Below the pieces are notes generated by a model, which was not told where the DNA came from, did not search any database, and saw only the letters and a list, made by a program, of their open reading frames with translations. Positions 49,622 to 60,629 of a stretch of 64,000 nucleotides of DNA are shown here, piece after piece. The stretch spans positions 1,550,001-1,614,000 of the forward strand of contig NZ_JBBOZQ010000001.1 of assembly GCF_038008685.1 (NCBI RefSeq), written 5' to 3'. Each line of letters opens with the position of its first letter. Within the stretch, counting starts at the first letter, position 1. Source of the stretch: Lysinibacillus sp. FSL W8-0992. Its GTDB lineage: Bacteria > Bacillota > Bacilli > Bacillales_A > Planococcaceae. A program made the position numbers and the translations under genes.

Positions 49622-50221
49622 ATGACAGAACAGAAACGCTACGCAAAGATAGAACGGACAACTAATGAAACACAAATATCAGTAGCCATTGATCTAGATG
49701 GTGAAGGCAAAGCGGATATACAAACAGGTGTTGGTTTTATGGACCACATGTTGGATTTATTTATTAAACACGGTCTTTTTAATGGCACAATTCAAGCGAA
49801 CGGTGATACGCACATTGATGATCACCACACGACAGAAGACCTTGGCATTGTGTTAGGACAAGCAATTCGTGAAGCGCTTGGTGATAAGAAAGGCATTAAA
49901 CGTTACGGTAACGCCTTTGTCCCAATGGATGACGCACTTGCTCAAGTCGTGGTTGATTGCTCAAATCGTCCGCATTTAGAATATCGCGTGCCCGAGCTAA
50001 AAGAAAAGGTAGGCACTTTTGATACAGAATTAGTGCATGAGTTTTTATGGAAATTCGCACTTGAAGCAAGAATGAATGTGCATGTAATTGTGCCATATGG
50101 TCATAATACGCACCATATAATTGAAGCTATCTTTAAGGCGTTAGCCCGTGCGATTGATGCGGCAGTTGAGATTGATCCTCGTGTTAAAGGTGTACCTTCA
50201 ACAAAGGGGCTGTTAACGTGA
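49622..50221 (+). CDS. hisB: Imidazoleglycerol-phosphate dehydratase HisB
   Basis: A 199-residue enzyme with the two Mn-binding His signatures GVGFMDHMLDLF (about 42) and DDHHTTEDLG (about 68), repeated near the C-terminus as YGHNTHH. It is the single-function form; histidinol phosphatase must be elsewhere. AAAGGAGTAGAACG places the ATG four bases after the hisD stop. Confidence 0.95.
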   Translation: MTEQKRYAKIERTTNETQISVAIDLDGEGKADIQTGVGFMDHMLDLFIKHGLFNGTIQANGDTHIDDHHTTEDLGIVLGQAIREALGDKKGIKRYGNAFVPMDDALAQVVVDCSNRPHLEYRVPELKEKVGTFDTELVHEFLWKFALEARMNVHVIVPYGHNTHHIIEAIFKALARAIDAAVEIDPRVKGVPSTKGLLT

Positions 50222-50850
50222 AAATCGGTGTAATCGACTATGGGATGGGCAATTTATTTAGTGTCGAGGAAGCATTAAAACGTCTGGGCTGTGAGGTCGT
50301 TGTAACAGCAGATGAACACGAGCTAGATGAAGTCGATGCACTTTTACTGCCAGGTGTGGGCGCTTTTCCAGATGCTATGAAACGCTTAGCGGAAACAAAA
50401 TTAGATAACTACCTACAAAAAGTAAAGGCAGAAAATCGACCATTGCTCGGTATTTGTTTAGGGATGCAGTTACTATTTGAGGAAAGTGCAGAAGTGACAT
50501 TAACGAAGGGCCTTGGGTTCTTCAAAGGGAGTATTCAGCGCTTTAGTGGTGTTCAAGGGGAACAATCATATCGAGTACCTCATATGGGGTGGAATGAATT
50601 GATTGTGACAAATCGTCCTGCATGGTTAAAAGATGAAGCAACTGCTGAACATGTTTATTTTGTCCATTCATTTTATGCGACAAATATTGATGCAACAGAG
50701 CTTGTGGCTTATGCAGACTATCATGGTATTGAAGTGGCAGGCATCGTTGCAAACGGCTCTATTACAGGTATGCAGTTCCATCCTGAAAAATCGGGTGAGT
50801 TAGGCGTGTACTTATTAGAACAATGGTTAAAAGGGGTGGCGGCGTGCTAA
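50218..50850 (+). CDS. hisH: Imidazole glycerol phosphate synthase glutaminase subunit HisH
   Basis: A 210-residue class I glutamine amidotransferase. Catalytic Cys80 lies in [13 protein letters not shown] and His/Glu in QFHPEKSG. It feeds ammonia to HisF. GTG start overlaps hisB by four bases. It overlaps hisF directly, with no hisA in between. Confidence 0.95.
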   Translation: MKIGVIDYGMGNLFSVEEALKRLGCEVVVTADEHELDEVDALLLPGVGAFPDAMKRLAETKLDNYLQKVKAENRPLLGICLGMQLLFEESAEVTLTKGLGFFKGSIQRFSGVQGEQSYRVPHMGWNELIVTNRPAWLKDEATAEHVYFVHSFYATNIDATELVAYADYHGIEVAGIVANGSITGMQFHPEKSGELGVYLLEQWLKGVAAC

Positions 50851-51605
50851 CAAAACGTATTATTCCATGTCTTGATGTGAAGGATGGGCGTGTTGTCAAA
50901 GGTGTACAGTTCGTTTCATTGCGCGATGCAGGAGATCCGGTAGAGCTTGCAAAGTTTTATGATGAGCAAGGGGCAGATGAGCTTGTTTTTTTAGATATAT
51001 CGGCATCGCATGAAGGTCGTGAAACAATGGTCGATGTGGTGCGCCAAACAGCGGGGACATTAGCTATTCCATTTACCGTTGGCGGTGGTATTCGATCGTT
51101 AGAGGATATGAAACGTATTTTACGAGCTGGTGCTGATAAAGTATCCGTTAATACATCTGCGTTAGAACGTCCAGAGCTTATTAAGGAAGGTGCTGACTTC
51201 TTCGGTGCTCAATGTATTGTTGTTGCAATCGATGCGCGCTACAGTGAAGAAGACGGTACGTGGATGGTGTATACACACGGAGGCCGCAACAAAACATCAT
51301 GGCGAGTGATAGAGTGGGCAAAAGAGGCTGTTCGCTTAGGCGCTGGTGAGATTTTATTAACAAGTATGAATCAGGACGGAGAAAAATCTGGCTTTGATTT
51401 AGCGTTAACAAAGGCGGTAAGAGATTCCGTGACAGTCCCCGTCATTGCAAGTGGTGGTGCAGGGAATGCCGAACATTTTTACGATGTATTAGCAGATGAT
51501 GTAGATGCAGATGCAGCACTTGCAGCATCCATTTTTCATTACAAGGAAACGAGCGTAGCGCAAGTAAAACAATACTTACGTGAAAAAGGAGTGGCAGTTC
51601 GATGA
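50844..51605 (+). CDS. hisF: Imidazole glycerol phosphate synthase cyclase subunit HisF
   Basis: A 253-residue TIM barrel. The catalytic Asp residues are in [12 protein letters not shown] (Asp11) and VVAIDAR (Asp130), the phosphate sites in TVGGGI and ASGGAG. These are HisF and not HisA features. AAAGGGGTGGCGGC places the GTG start at 50844, inside the end of hisH. Confidence 0.95.
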   Translation: MLTKRIIPCLDVKDGRVVKGVQFVSLRDAGDPVELAKFYDEQGADELVFLDISASHEGRETMVDVVRQTAGTLAIPFTVGGGIRSLEDMKRILRAGADKVSVNTSALERPELIKEGADFFGAQCIVVAIDARYSEEDGTWMVYTHGGRNKTSWRVIEWAKEAVRLGAGEILLTSMNQDGEKSGFDLALTKAVRDSVTVPVIASGGAGNAEHFYDVLADDVDADAALAASIFHYKETSVAQVKQYLREKGVAVR

Positions 51606-52219
51606 TTAATAACATTAAATTTGACGATAAAGGTCTTGTGACAGCTGTTGTGCAAGATGCCAATACAAAAGAAATATTAACAGTAGCTTATATGAATAAA
51701 GAGTCATTAGAAAAAACATTGGAAACAGGCGAAACATGGTTTTACTCACGTTCTCGCGAAGAGCTATGGCATAAAGGAGCTACAAGTGGAAACGTACAAA
51801 AGGTAGTATCCATTAAAGCGGATTGTGATGGCGATGCCTTAGTTATAGAAGTACTTCCTGCTGGCCCAGCATGCCACAATGGAACGACTTCTTGCTTTAC
51901 TAATGTACTTCAAGAAAATGCTAAAGTTGGCTCGGTTGGTATTATCCCTGAACTAGTCAAAGTAATTGAAAAGCGTGAGCAAGAAATGCCTGAGGGAGCA
52001 TACACTACATATTTATTCGATAAAGGCATCGATAAAATTTGTAAAAAAGTTGGAGAAGAAGCAACAGAGGTTGTCATCGGTGCAAAAAATCGTGATGCAG
52101 AAGAGGTAAAATGGGAAGCAGCAGATTTAATTTATCATCTATTAGTTTTACTACAAGAACAAAAAGTAAATGTTTTTGATGTATTGCATGTGTTGGAAAA
52201 ACGTCACGAGGAGAAATAA
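51602..52219 (+). CDS. hisI: Bifunctional PR-AMP cyclohydrolase/PR-ATP pyrophosphatase HisI
   Basis: A 205-residue fusion. The cyclohydrolase half (1-105) has the metal and active-site motifs [18 protein letters not shown] and [12 protein letters not shown]; the pyrophosphatase half (about 115-205) has KIGEEATE-type [18 protein letters not shown] overlap with hisF. Last his gene of the operon. Confidence 0.94.
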   Translation: MINNIKFDDKGLVTAVVQDANTKEILTVAYMNKESLEKTLETGETWFYSRSREELWHKGATSGNVQKVVSIKADCDGDALVIEVLPAGPACHNGTTSCFTNVLQENAKVGSVGIIPELVKVIEKREQEMPEGAYTTYLFDKGIDKICKKVGEEATEVVIGAKNRDAEEVKWEAADLIYHLLVLLQEQKVNVFDVLHVLEKRHEEK

Positions 52220-52309
52220 CAGCATATCGCTTATTGTATGGTATAATATAAGTTACTGTAAAAAGGAACGTATGATGCGTTCCTTATTTCTTGTTTCGGA
52301 GGAAATATT

Positions 52310-53827
52310 TTGGAAAAGAAACGTCAAAAAGAGAAGCAAACGAATGTCGTATCGTTCATTCCAACAGGCGACTATTATTATAAAAAATCAATTCAAGCGA
52401 TGAATAGCGGACAGATGGATAAAGCCTATAAATATTTACAGCGTGCTGTTGATTTAAGTCCAGATGATCCAATGATCTTATTGCAATTAGCGATTGTAGA
52501 ATTAGAAGGTCAAGGTTTTGAAGAAGCCTATGATTTACTTCGCCGTGCCTATCAATTAGATCCAAATGAGCCGGAAATTATATTTTATATGGCGGAAGTG
52601 TCTGGGTGCGTCGGCATTATTCAAGATGCCAAACGCTTTGCGGAGCAGTACTTAGAAATGGAACCTGAGGGTGCTTATGCAGATGAAGCGGCAGAAATAT
52701 TGGAGTTTGTAGCTTTTGAACAAGATGATTATGAAGAGCTTGAAGGCAGTGGCGAGGATTTATATCGTCAGGAGCAAGCTCGTCGTTGTATGGAAAAGGG
52801 AGATTTTCCAGAAGCAATAAACATTTTAGAACAACTAGTAGAAGATAGACCAGAATTTTGGTCTGCATACAATAATTTAGCTTTAGCTTATTTTTATGTC
52901 GGTGAAGCAGAGCAGGCAAAAGCAATTCTAAACACTGTACTGCGTGAAAATAAAGGAAATTTACATGCGTTATGCAATTTAACGGTTATTGCGTATTATG
53001 AGAAAAATGATGAGGAATTAAATGCCCTTTTAGAAGTATTGGTGAAAATACAGCCTTATGCTTGGGATCATCGTTATAAACTAGGTGCAACGCTTGCACT
53101 TATTGGTCAATATGAAATAGCCTTTAAATGGCTACGAAGCATGCAAAAACGTGGCTATTTAGGTGATCCAGGATTTTACTTTTGGTTATCTCATGCGGCA
53201 TATTTCTCTGGCTATGATGAAATTTCAAAAGGTGCTTGGGAGCAGTTGCTTGAGCTTGATCCAGAGAAAGAGGGCTTTGAACCTTGGCGTCAGCATGAAA
53301 ATACATATGAGCTTGACGCATTAGAACATGATCGTGACTTCATTGTATCTAAACTTGAAAGTGAATATATAAGTGATCGTCTATTCGGTTTGTTTTTACT
53401 AAAAGGTACAGCGCATAAACAGGAAATCATTGCTCATCCTAAATGGATAGATGTTGAACAATTTGATGCTTTTGAAAAGCTTTTTTTAGCTTATGCACTT
53501 GGTCATCAGTTTGATGAAAAAAACAAAGTCGAGGCAAGCTTTTTAAGAGCCGTCCGTGTATCAGAAATATTATTAGAGCAATATGGGAAAATGACAACAT
53601 TAGTTGCACCGATGTTTCAAATGTGGTTTGTGCTTTGTGAACAAGCACTTAGTGAAAATTATCGCTTTACAAATCCAGCAGCAATTGCAGGTGCAAATGA
53701 TTTCTTATTCCGCTCATCTCGCATGTTGAAGGTGACGAAAAAGGAAATTGCAGAGCAGTATGGGATATCTGTGTCTACATTATCTAAATATATTGAAGAA
53801 ATGTTAACGTTTTTACCAACGAGTTAA
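52310..53827 (+). CDS. yvcD: TPR protein with C-terminal helix-turn-helix (YvcD-like)
   Basis: A 505-residue protein with TPR units over residues about 20-280 (AYKYLQRAVDLSPDDP, AYDLLRRAYQLDPNEP, AWYNLALAYF-type). The final 40 residues read KKEIAEQYGISVSTLSKYIEEM, a helix-turn-helix-like segment. TTG start after TCGGAGGAAATATT. Located between hisI and trxB as yvcD in B. subtilis. Function unknown. Confidence 0.8.
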   Translation: MEKKRQKEKQTNVVSFIPTGDYYYKKSIQAMNSGQMDKAYKYLQRAVDLSPDDPMILLQLAIVELEGQGFEEAYDLLRRAYQLDPNEPEIIFYMAEVSGCVGIIQDAKRFAEQYLEMEPEGAYADEAAEILEFVAFEQDDYEELEGSGEDLYRQEQARRCMEKGDFPEAINILEQLVEDRPEFWSAYNNLALAYFYVGEAEQAKAILNTVLRENKGNLHALCNLTVIAYYEKNDEELNALLEVLVKIQPYAWDHRYKLGATLALIGQYEIAFKWLRSMQKRGYLGDPGFYFWLSHAAYFSGYDEISKGAWEQLLELDPEKEGFEPWRQHENTYELDALEHDRDFIVSKLESEYISDRLFGLFLLKGTAHKQEIIAHPKWIDVEQFDAFEKLFLAYALGHQFDEKNKVEASFLRAVRVSEILLEQYGKMTTLVAPMFQMWFVLCEQALSENYRFTNPAAIAGANDFLFRSSRMLKVTKKEIAEQYGISVSTLSKYIEEMLTFLPTS

Positions 53828-53919
53828 ATTAAGGTTGTGAGCAACATAGTTGAATAACTTAATGCTTTCACATACGATGAACATACTAACGTTATTATAA
53901 AAAAGTTTTACAAGTTTAG

Positions 53920-54876
<957 letters not shown>

Positions 54877-55061
54877 TTGGCCTAAAAAACAGTTCGTATC
54901 GAATGCCAGCGTTCAGCGACAAAAAGCTGGTTGCTAATGGCCGTTATTACCGGAAAAAAATACAATTTTTTAATACGGTTTTAATATTGCTGTAACTTGA
55001 ATGACATATAAAAGGTGTATTATTTAGAGTGTAATTAGCAATCCCCCTTTTATTTTTTTAG

Positions 55062-55103
55062 TAGGTTGTTTCCGCCTAATTAGGTGGGAGCAACCTATTT
55101 TTG
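55062..55103 (+). terminator. Terminator after trxB
   Basis: TAGGTTGTTTCCGCCTAA pairs with TTAGGTGGGAGCAACCTA, followed by TTTTTG. Confidence 0.7.
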
Positions 55104-55115
55104 ATATTTGTGTCA

Positions 55116-55320
55116 GTGCCAGTCACTGAAACAATTCTGAATTCTTATGAGTTGTGCCAGTGCCAGTCACTAAAACAATTCTGAATTTAAGTGAATCGCT
55201 CCATATAAATTCCTGTAGCAACAGTACAAAAAGTAAGGCGCAACAAACTGTACGAAAGCGACAGTTGTGGCTAACCTTTTGTTGTGCCGAAAGCGAAGTG
55301 GAGTTTTATGCAATAATAAG
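55116..55320. repeat. Intergenic repeat, copy F (diverged)
   Basis: Variant palindromes GTGCCAGTCAC at 55116-55126 and 55160-55170, each followed by AAACAATTCTGAATT, match the left end of copy A. GTAAGGCGCAAC (55233-55244) and GTTGTGGCTAAC (55264-55275) are the worn hairpin arms. The remaining gap 54877-55579 holds no supported gene. Confidence 0.75.
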
Positions 55321-55579
55321 CCTGATGCTTAGGCTTATTATTTTTGAATGTGTCATGTCTAACAACAGAAAACTGTATACTATAAGTATGATTATTCGTG
55401 TAAAATAACTGTCATTGGGAGTACGACGAGCCTTTATACAAAAAGAAACAAAAACCCTAAATGATGATTCAATATAATCGATTTTTTGCGCAAGATACCA
55501 TAGTTGTGAAATGAGGACAAACTCTGATAGGTCTTGCTATAATAAAAAATATAATGCAAAAGAGATTAGAGGTGTGTCT

Positions 55580-56047
55580 ATGCAAAGAATTGCAAACTTA
55601 ATTGCCGTAAAAGATGGCAAAGTATTATTACTTCAAAAGCCGAGACGGGGCTGGTATGTAGCACCAGGCGGAAAAATGGAGAGCGGTGAGTCGATTTATG
55701 AGGCTGCTTTACGTGAGTTTCAGGAAGAAACAAATGTTATACCATTGAACGCGCATCTAAAGGGTGTATATACGATGATTATTAAAGAAGATAACGTTAA
55801 GGTGGATGAATGGATGCTCTATACTTTTATGGCGAAAGATATAGAAGGAGTACCATTCGAAGAAACAAGAGAAGGTAAGCTTGCATGGCACCCAGTTGGG
55901 GATTTAAAACATTTGCCGATGGCTGAAGGTGATCGAACAAATTTACAATTTGCTGTTTCGCAATCAGGCATTCAGTACGGCACATTCGAATACACGAAAG
56001 ATTTTGAATTGCTTCATGAGAAAATACAAATATCAATAGAACAATAA
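55580..56047 (+). CDS. yvcI: NUDIX hydrolase YvcI
   Basis: A 155-residue NUDIX protein with the box G-x5-E-x7-REFQEET (residues about 38-60); the usual Gly after EEx is Asn. Related proteins hydrolyse (d)NTPs or dinucleotide-type substrates. AGAGGTGTGTCT places the ATG at 55580. First gene of yvcI-rapZ-glmR-whiA-crh. Confidence 0.88.
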   Translation: MQRIANLIAVKDGKVLLLQKPRRGWYVAPGGKMESGESIYEAALREFQEETNVIPLNAHLKGVYTMIIKEDNVKVDEWMLYTFMAKDIEGVPFEETREGKLAWHPVGDLKHLPMAEGDRTNLQFAVSQSGIQYGTFEYTKDFELLHEKIQISIEQ

Positions 56048-56056
56048 AGGAGCTGC

Positions 56057-56950
56057 ATGACAGTGGTGGTTGAAAGTCAACAATGTACACATGAATTGGT
56101 CATTATTACAGGAATGTCTGGAGCTGGGAAGACCGTAGCTATTCAAAGCTTTGAGGATTTAGGGTATTACTGTATTGATAATTTACCACCAGCGTTACTC
56201 ACGACTTTTTTAACTTTACTAAGGGATTCAGGTAAAAATATTACACGTATTGCAGCTGTCATGGATATGCGTGGCGGCAACTTTTTTGATTCGCTTATTG
56301 GTGCGCTCGACCAAATATTAAAAGAAGGCGACATCATTGTTCGCATTTTATTTTTAGATGCAGATGATGCAACGCTTGTAAGACGTTATAAGGAAACTAG
56401 ACGTGCGCATCCATTAGCTGTAACTGGTTTACCACTAGATGGTATTAAACAAGAACGCGTACTTCTATCAGAAGTAAAAGGTCGCGCTAATTTCGTTTAT
56501 AATACGTCTAACATGAAACCAAAAGAGCTACGCGAGAAAATCGTTAAGGAATTTGCAAGTGATGCAGATCATACTTTTTCAATTAATATTATGTCCTTTG
56601 GATATAAACACGGTATGCCAATAGATGCAGACTTAGTATTTGATGTGCGCTTTTTAAAAAATCCTTATTATGTAGAGGAATTGCGCCCTAAAACAGGTTT
56701 GCAAACTGAAGTCTCTTCTTATGTATTAGCGTTAGAGGATACACAAATCCTTATTCAAAAACTAACGGATTTGTTTGAATTTATGATACCGCTTTATAAA
56801 CAAGAGGGGAAATCACAACTTGTCATTGCTTTTGGTTGTACAGGAGGACAGCATCGTTCGGTGACTTTAGCAGAATATTTTGGCGCTTGCTTAGCCAAAA
56901 AAGAAAATGCTGTGATATCGCACCGTGACATCAATCGAAGAAAGGATTGA
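56057..56950 (+). CDS. rapZ: RNase adapter RapZ / nucleotide-binding YvcJ
   Basis: A 297-residue protein with Walker A GMSGAGKT (residues about 19-26), Walker B-like AVMDMRGG and the C-terminal CTGGQHRSV motif that binds UDP-GlcNAc in relatives. In B. subtilis YvcJ affects competence. AAAGGAGCTGC precedes the ATG at 56057; a GTG six bases later is also possible. Confidence 0.92.
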   Translation: MTVVVESQQCTHELVIITGMSGAGKTVAIQSFEDLGYYCIDNLPPALLTTFLTLLRDSGKNITRIAAVMDMRGGNFFDSLIGALDQILKEGDIIVRILFLDADDATLVRRYKETRRAHPLAVTGLPLDGIKQERVLLSEVKGRANFVYNTSNMKPKELREKIVKEFASDADHTFSINIMSFGYKHGMPIDADLVFDVRFLKNPYYVEELRPKTGLQTEVSSYVLALEDTQILIQKLTDLFEFMIPLYKQEGKSQLVIAFGCTGGQHRSVTLAEYFGACLAKKENAVISHRDINRRKD

Positions 56951-56954
56951 GTGA

Positions 56955-57926
56955 ATGGGGAAAAAGCATACAAGGCTAGTTGTAATAGGTGGTGGTACTG
57001 GCCTTTCTACGTTACTACGTGGTTTAAAGCATCACCCGTTTGATATCACTGCAATTGTAACAGTTGCGGATGATGGTGGTTCCTCAGGACGTTTACGTGA
57101 TGATTACGATATCCCTCCGCCTGGTGATGTTCGTAATGTCATCGCTGCATTATCGGATGTGGAGCCACTCGTTGAGCAAATGTTTCAATATCGTTTTTCG
57201 GTATCAGAGGATTTAAATGGTCATTCTCTTGGCAATTTAATGTTAACGGCATTAACCGATATTACTGGAGATTTTAGCCATGCTATTAGCGAAATGGGAA
57301 AAGTTTTAAAAGTACATGGTCGAGTAATTCCAGCGGCTAATAAAAAAATTACTTTAAATGCCGAATTAGAAGATGGGGTAGTCATTGAAGGGGAGTCGAA
57401 AATTCCAACTGCTGGAAAGCGTATTAACCGCGTTTTTTTAGTGCCTGACAATGTGCAACCGCTACCGGAGGCAATACGAGCCATTAATCGAGCTGACTAT
57501 ATTTTAATAGGACCTGGAAGCTTATATACGAGTATTATTCCTAATTTGCTAGTAAAAGAAATTGGAGAAGCTGTAGTAAGAGCCAAGGGACGAAAAATTT
57601 ATGTATGTAATTTAATGACCCAAAAAGGTGAAACGATTTCATATACAGCAGGTGACCATGTTGAAGCTATTCACAAGCATGTTGGAAATTCTTTTATTGA
57701 TGCTATTTTAGTAAATGATGAACAGCTTCCGCACCCCGTTAAAGAGCTGTATAAAGAAGAATGTGCGGAGCCCGTAACATTTGATGTTGGTAAGCTGGAA
57801 AGTATGGGATTAGAGGTTATTAAACGTGATATTGCAACTATTCGACCAGATGGGACAGTTCGCCATAATTCTGCAAATGTAGCACAATGGCTTGTGGATT
57901 ATGCAAAAATCTTACCGAAAAAGTAA
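56955..57926 (+). CDS. glmR: Gluconeogenesis factor GlmR (YvcK)
   Basis: A 323-residue CofD-like protein, with VVIGGGTGLSTLLRGLK at the N-terminus, ADDGGSSGRLRD and GDVRN motifs. It binds UDP-GlcNAc and stimulates GlmS, tying carbon status to cell-wall precursors. It starts four bases after rapZ. Confidence 0.94.
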   Translation: MGKKHTRLVVIGGGTGLSTLLRGLKHHPFDITAIVTVADDGGSSGRLRDDYDIPPPGDVRNVIAALSDVEPLVEQMFQYRFSVSEDLNGHSLGNLMLTALTDITGDFSHAISEMGKVLKVHGRVIPAANKKITLNAELEDGVVIEGESKIPTAGKRINRVFLVPDNVQPLPEAIRAINRADYILIGPGSLYTSIIPNLLVKEIGEAVVRAKGRKIYVCNLMTQKGETISYTAGDHVEAIHKHVGNSFIDAILVNDEQLPHPVKELYKEECAEPVTFDVGKLESMGLEVIKRDIATIRPDGTVRHNSANVAQWLVDYAKILPKK

Positions 57927-58016
57927 GGAAGCCTACAATAGAGTCCTAAAGAATGCTTGTTGTATATGGTAAGATGAACATATACATAGAAATAAAGGTC
58001 GAAAGGAGGGCGTAAT

Positions 58017-58964
58017 ATGTCATTTGCTTCAGAAACGAAAAAAGAGCTGACGCAAGTAGAAGCGGACGATTATTGTATGAAGGCAGAAGTATCTGCTTTA
58101 ATTCGTATGAATGGTTCATTATCTTTTGCTAACAAGCAACTTAGTTTAGACGTGCAGACTGAAAATGCTGCAATCGCTAGAAGGCTTTACACAATTATGA
58201 AGAAGTTGTACCCCTATAACGTCGAGCTACTTGTACGTAAAAAAATGCGTTTGAAAAAGAACAACGTTTATATATGTCGTGTGCGAGAAGGGGCGCGTGA
58301 GTTACTCATTGATTTAGCGATAATTTCGGATGATTTCCAATTCAATCACACGATTTCTAAAGAGCTTATTAAAAAGAGTGGCCATAAAAGAGCTTACTTA
58401 CGTGGAGCATTTTTAGCAGGTGGCTCGGTAAATAACCCAGAAACGTCTGCCTATCACTTAGAAATTTATTCTTTGTATAAAGAACACGGTGAAGCATTAA
58501 TGGATTTGATGAATGAATTTGAGTTGAATGCAAAAACAATTGAACGAAAGAAGGGCTTTGTGACATACTTAAAAGAAGCGGAAAAGATTTCCGATTTTTT
58601 AAACATTGTCGGAGCTCATCAAGCAATGATGAAATTTGAAGATGTTCGTATATTACGCGATATGCGAAATAGTGTTAATCGTATTGTAAACTGCGAAACA
58701 GCAAACTTGAATAAAACGATAGGCGCTGCACTACGCCAGGTAGAAAATATTCGCTTTATCGAAAATTCAGTAGGGCTGGATCAGCTGCCTGAAAAGCTTC
58801 GTGAAATTGCACGCTTACGTGTGGAATATCAAGATGTAACGTTAAAAGAACTTGGTGAAATGGTATCAAGTGGAACGGTTAGTAAATCAGGAGTTAACCA
58901 TCGATTGCGTAAAATAGACGAAATAGCAGATGCATTAAGAAGAGGTGAAAAAATAGGCGGTTAA
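58017..58964 (+). CDS. whiA: Cell-division regulator WhiA
   Basis: A 315-residue protein: an N-terminal LAGLIDADG-like homing-endonuclease fold (about 1-190; [14 protein letters not shown]) without nuclease activity, and a C-terminal DNA-binding domain (about 220-310; [21 protein letters not shown]). Conserved as rapZ-glmR-whiA. AAAGGAGGGCGTAAT precedes the ATG. Confidence 0.95.
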   Translation: MSFASETKKELTQVEADDYCMKAEVSALIRMNGSLSFANKQLSLDVQTENAAIARRLYTIMKKLYPYNVELLVRKKMRLKKNNVYICRVREGARELLIDLAIISDDFQFNHTISKELIKKSGHKRAYLRGAFLAGGSVNNPETSAYHLEIYSLYKEHGEALMDLMNEFELNAKTIERKKGFVTYLKEAEKISDFLNIVGAHQAMMKFEDVRILRDMRNSVNRIVNCETANLNKTIGAALRQVENIRFIENSVGLDQLPEKLREIARLRVEYQDVTLKELGEMVSSGTVSKSGVNHRLRKIDEIADALRRGEKIGG

Positions 58965-59073
58965 GCTTTCATACAAAAGACAGAAAGCTAGTGCAATCGC
59001 TTATTGTTCTTCTACTGCTAAGTGCGGTAATATAAAACTAATAGATGAACGGTAGTGAAGGAGAGAATTGCGA

Positions 59074-59331
59074 ATGACTGAGAAAACAGTCCAGGTAAAA
59101 TTAAAATTAGGACTACAAGCTAGACAAGCGGCGTTATTTGTACAGGAAGCAAATCGTTTTAGTGCTGATATTTTTCTTGAAAAAGACGAGAAAAAAGTAA
59201 ATGCCAAATCCATTATGGGTGTAATGAGCTTAGCTATTGCTAAAGGTACAAAGGTTGTTTTAAGCAGTGAAGGTAGCGATGCAGAGCAAGCGGTTACATC
59301 ATTAGCTGCTATTATTGAAAAAGAAGACTAA
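59074..59331 (+). CDS. crh: HPr-like catabolite repression protein Crh
   Basis: An 85-residue HPr paralogue. Gln15 replaces the phosphotransferase His15 (GLQARQ), and Ser46 (NAKSIMGVMSL), the HprK target, is kept. It therefore serves only in regulation, as CcpA co-factor when phosphorylated. AAGGAGAGAATTGCGA precedes the ATG; an in-frame TTG six bases upstream is too close. Confidence 0.95.
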   Translation: MTEKTVQVKLKLGLQARQAALFVQEANRFSADIFLEKDEKKVNAKSIMGVMSLAIAKGTKVVLSSEGSDAEQAVTSLAAIIEKED

Positions 59332-59360
59332 GCAAAGACATGCTTAGCATATTAAAAACA

Positions 59361-59395
59361 AAAAACCTCTAAGTCCACGTGACTTAGAGGTTTTT
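59361..59395 (+). terminator. Terminator of crh
   Basis: AAAAACCTCTAAGT pairs with ACTTAGAGGTTTTT. Confidence 0.88.
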
Positions 59396-59590
59396 GATCT
59401 GCCGCCGTTGAATTCCGCTACGGGTGGATGCTTTCCTCGGACACACCGTAAGCCAAAACCCTCGTTAGCACGCGAATTGTTGCGTCTTACATTGCGTGTA
59501 TTCCCAAAGCAGTCTAAGTAAATTTTCCCTTGGCAAGCTATTGGCTAGCATGGAAATTGTTTGAGAATTGTTTGCGTGCCTGGCACCTAT
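59396..59590. repeat. Intergenic repeat, copy G
   Basis: GTAAGCCAAAAC (59448-59459) pairs with GTTGCGTCTTAC (59479-59490) in a longer hairpin, and GTGCCTGGCAC lies at 59576-59586 after AATTGTTTGC. It fills the gap between the crh and clpP terminators. Confidence 0.8.
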
Positions 59591-59591
59591 A

Positions 59592-59628
59592 AAAAAACCG
59601 CTAAGTCGCATGGACTTAACGGTTTTTT
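59592..59628 (-). terminator. Terminator of clpP
   Basis: AAAAAACCGCTAAGTC pairs with GACTTAACGGTTTTTT; one mismatch in the stem. Confidence 0.85.
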
Positions 59629-59632
59629 CTAA

Positions 59633-60220
59633 TTAGCGTTCGTTACGTACAAAAATATGGTCGATTAAGCCGTATTCTTTTGCGCGCTCAGCTGTCATGA
59701 AGTTATCACGGTCAGTATCTCTTGAAATGACTTCTAGTGGCTGTCCAGTACGCTCAGATAAAATACCATTTAATTTTTCACGAAGGAATAAAATACGTTT
59801 TGCAGCAATTTCAATTTCAGTCGCTTGACCTTGTGCACCACCAAGTGGTTGGTGAATCATTACTTCTGCATTTGGTAATGCATAGCGCTTACCAGGTTCA
59901 CCAGCAGCAAGTAGGAAAGCACCCATTGATGCAGCCATACCAATACAAATTGTTTGTACTTTTGGCTTGATGAATTGCATTGTATCGTAGATTGCCATAC
60001 CAGCTGTAATAGAACCACCTGGTGAGTTAATGTAAAGAGAAATGTCTTTATCCGGATCTTCTGCTTCTAAAAATAGAAGCTGCGCAACGATTGAGTTTGC
60101 AACGTTGTCATCAATTGCACTTCCTAATAGGATAATACGGTCTTTTAGTAGTCGTGAATAAATGTCATAAGCACGTTCACCACGACTTGTTTGTTCAATA
60201 ACTGTAGGAATTAAATTCAT
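59633..60220 (-). CDS. clpP: ATP-dependent Clp protease proteolytic subunit ClpP
   Basis: A 195-residue serine protease forming the proteolytic chamber for ClpX, ClpC and ClpE. Catalytic triad Ser98 (GMAASMGA), His123 (MIHQPLGG) and Asp172 (TDRDNF). AAGGAGGATTTAAC precedes the ATG. A CtsR-like box overlaps its promoter. Convergent with crh, as in B. subtilis gene order. Confidence 0.97.
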   Translation of the reverse strand: MNLIPTVIEQTSRGERAYDIYSRLLKDRIILLGSAIDDNVANSIVAQLLFLEAEDPDKDISLYINSPGGSITAGMAIYDTMQFIKPKVQTICIGMAASMGAFLLAAGEPGKRYALPNAEVMIHQPLGGAQGQATEIEIAAKRILFLREKLNGILSERTGQPLEVISRDTDRDNFMTAERAKEYGLIDHIFVRNER

Positions 60221-60307
60221 GTTAAATCCTCCTTAAAAAGCTAAATTCGAATACTTTTACTGAAATCATCCATTATATTTCAGTTGTAACCTTATCATAC
60301 ACATTAT

Positions 60308-60324
60308 AGTCAGGGAAGGTCAAA
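60308..60324. promoter_or_regulatory. CtsR-like box over the clpP promoter
   Basis: AGTCAGG-GAA-GGTCAAA fits the CtsR heptad repeat (A/GGTCAAA-NAN-A/GGTCAAA) with two mismatches in the first half. On the minus strand the second half includes a TTGACC -35 with TATGAT 18 bases on, so CtsR would cover the promoter. Confidence 0.7.
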
Positions 60325-60377
60325 TATTAACGCTGATATTAAGAAATTAAATCCATAATAAAAATTAATATTTATAG

Positions 60378-60406
60378 TTGAATTATGGGCAATACGTTTG
60401 TATAAT
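60378..60406 (+). promoter_or_regulatory. Strong sigma-A promoter before a putative small RNA and tRNA-Arg
   Basis: TTGAAT (60378-60383), 17 bases, TATAAT (60401-60406). Confidence 0.8.
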
Positions 60407-60412
60407 AGAAAG

Positions 60413-60517
60413 GTCGTAAGTTAAAGTACAGTACACTATTTTGTAGGTATGCTTCTACAATGAGGATTATCTACATGATGCTTTACCGTAAAGCCTAAGA
60501 GTGAGTACTTTTTTTTT
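60413..60517 (+). ncRNA. Putative structured small RNA or tRNA leader
   Basis: Starting about 7 bases after a good promoter, the transcript would close with AAAGTAC (60423-60429)/GTACTTT (60505-60511) and contain TTGTAG/CTACAA (60441-60446, 60455-60460) and GCTTTA/TAAAGC (60480-60494) hairpins. A run of Ts follows the closing stem, like a terminator. No coding frame fits. It ends 11 bases before the tRNA. Confidence 0.5.
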
Positions 60518-60527
60518 ATGTTCAATT

Positions 60528-60602
60528 GCCCTCGTGGTGTAATGGATAACACGTAAGATTCCGGTTCTTGCACTGGGGGTTCGATTCCCTCCGAGGGCGC
60601 CA
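60528..60602 (+). tRNA. tRNA-Arg, anticodon CCG
   Basis: A 75-base cloverleaf: acceptor GCCCTCG/CGAGGGC, D stem GTGT/ACAC, anticodon stem TAAGA/TCTTG with loop TTCCGGT (anticodon CCG), T arm GGGGG-TTCGATT-CCCTC, and CCA encoded. It reads CGG codons. B. subtilis also has a single tRNA-Arg gene near clpP. Confidence 0.95.
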
Positions 60603-60629
60603 TTTACTGATTTATTGATTTACTTTTAT

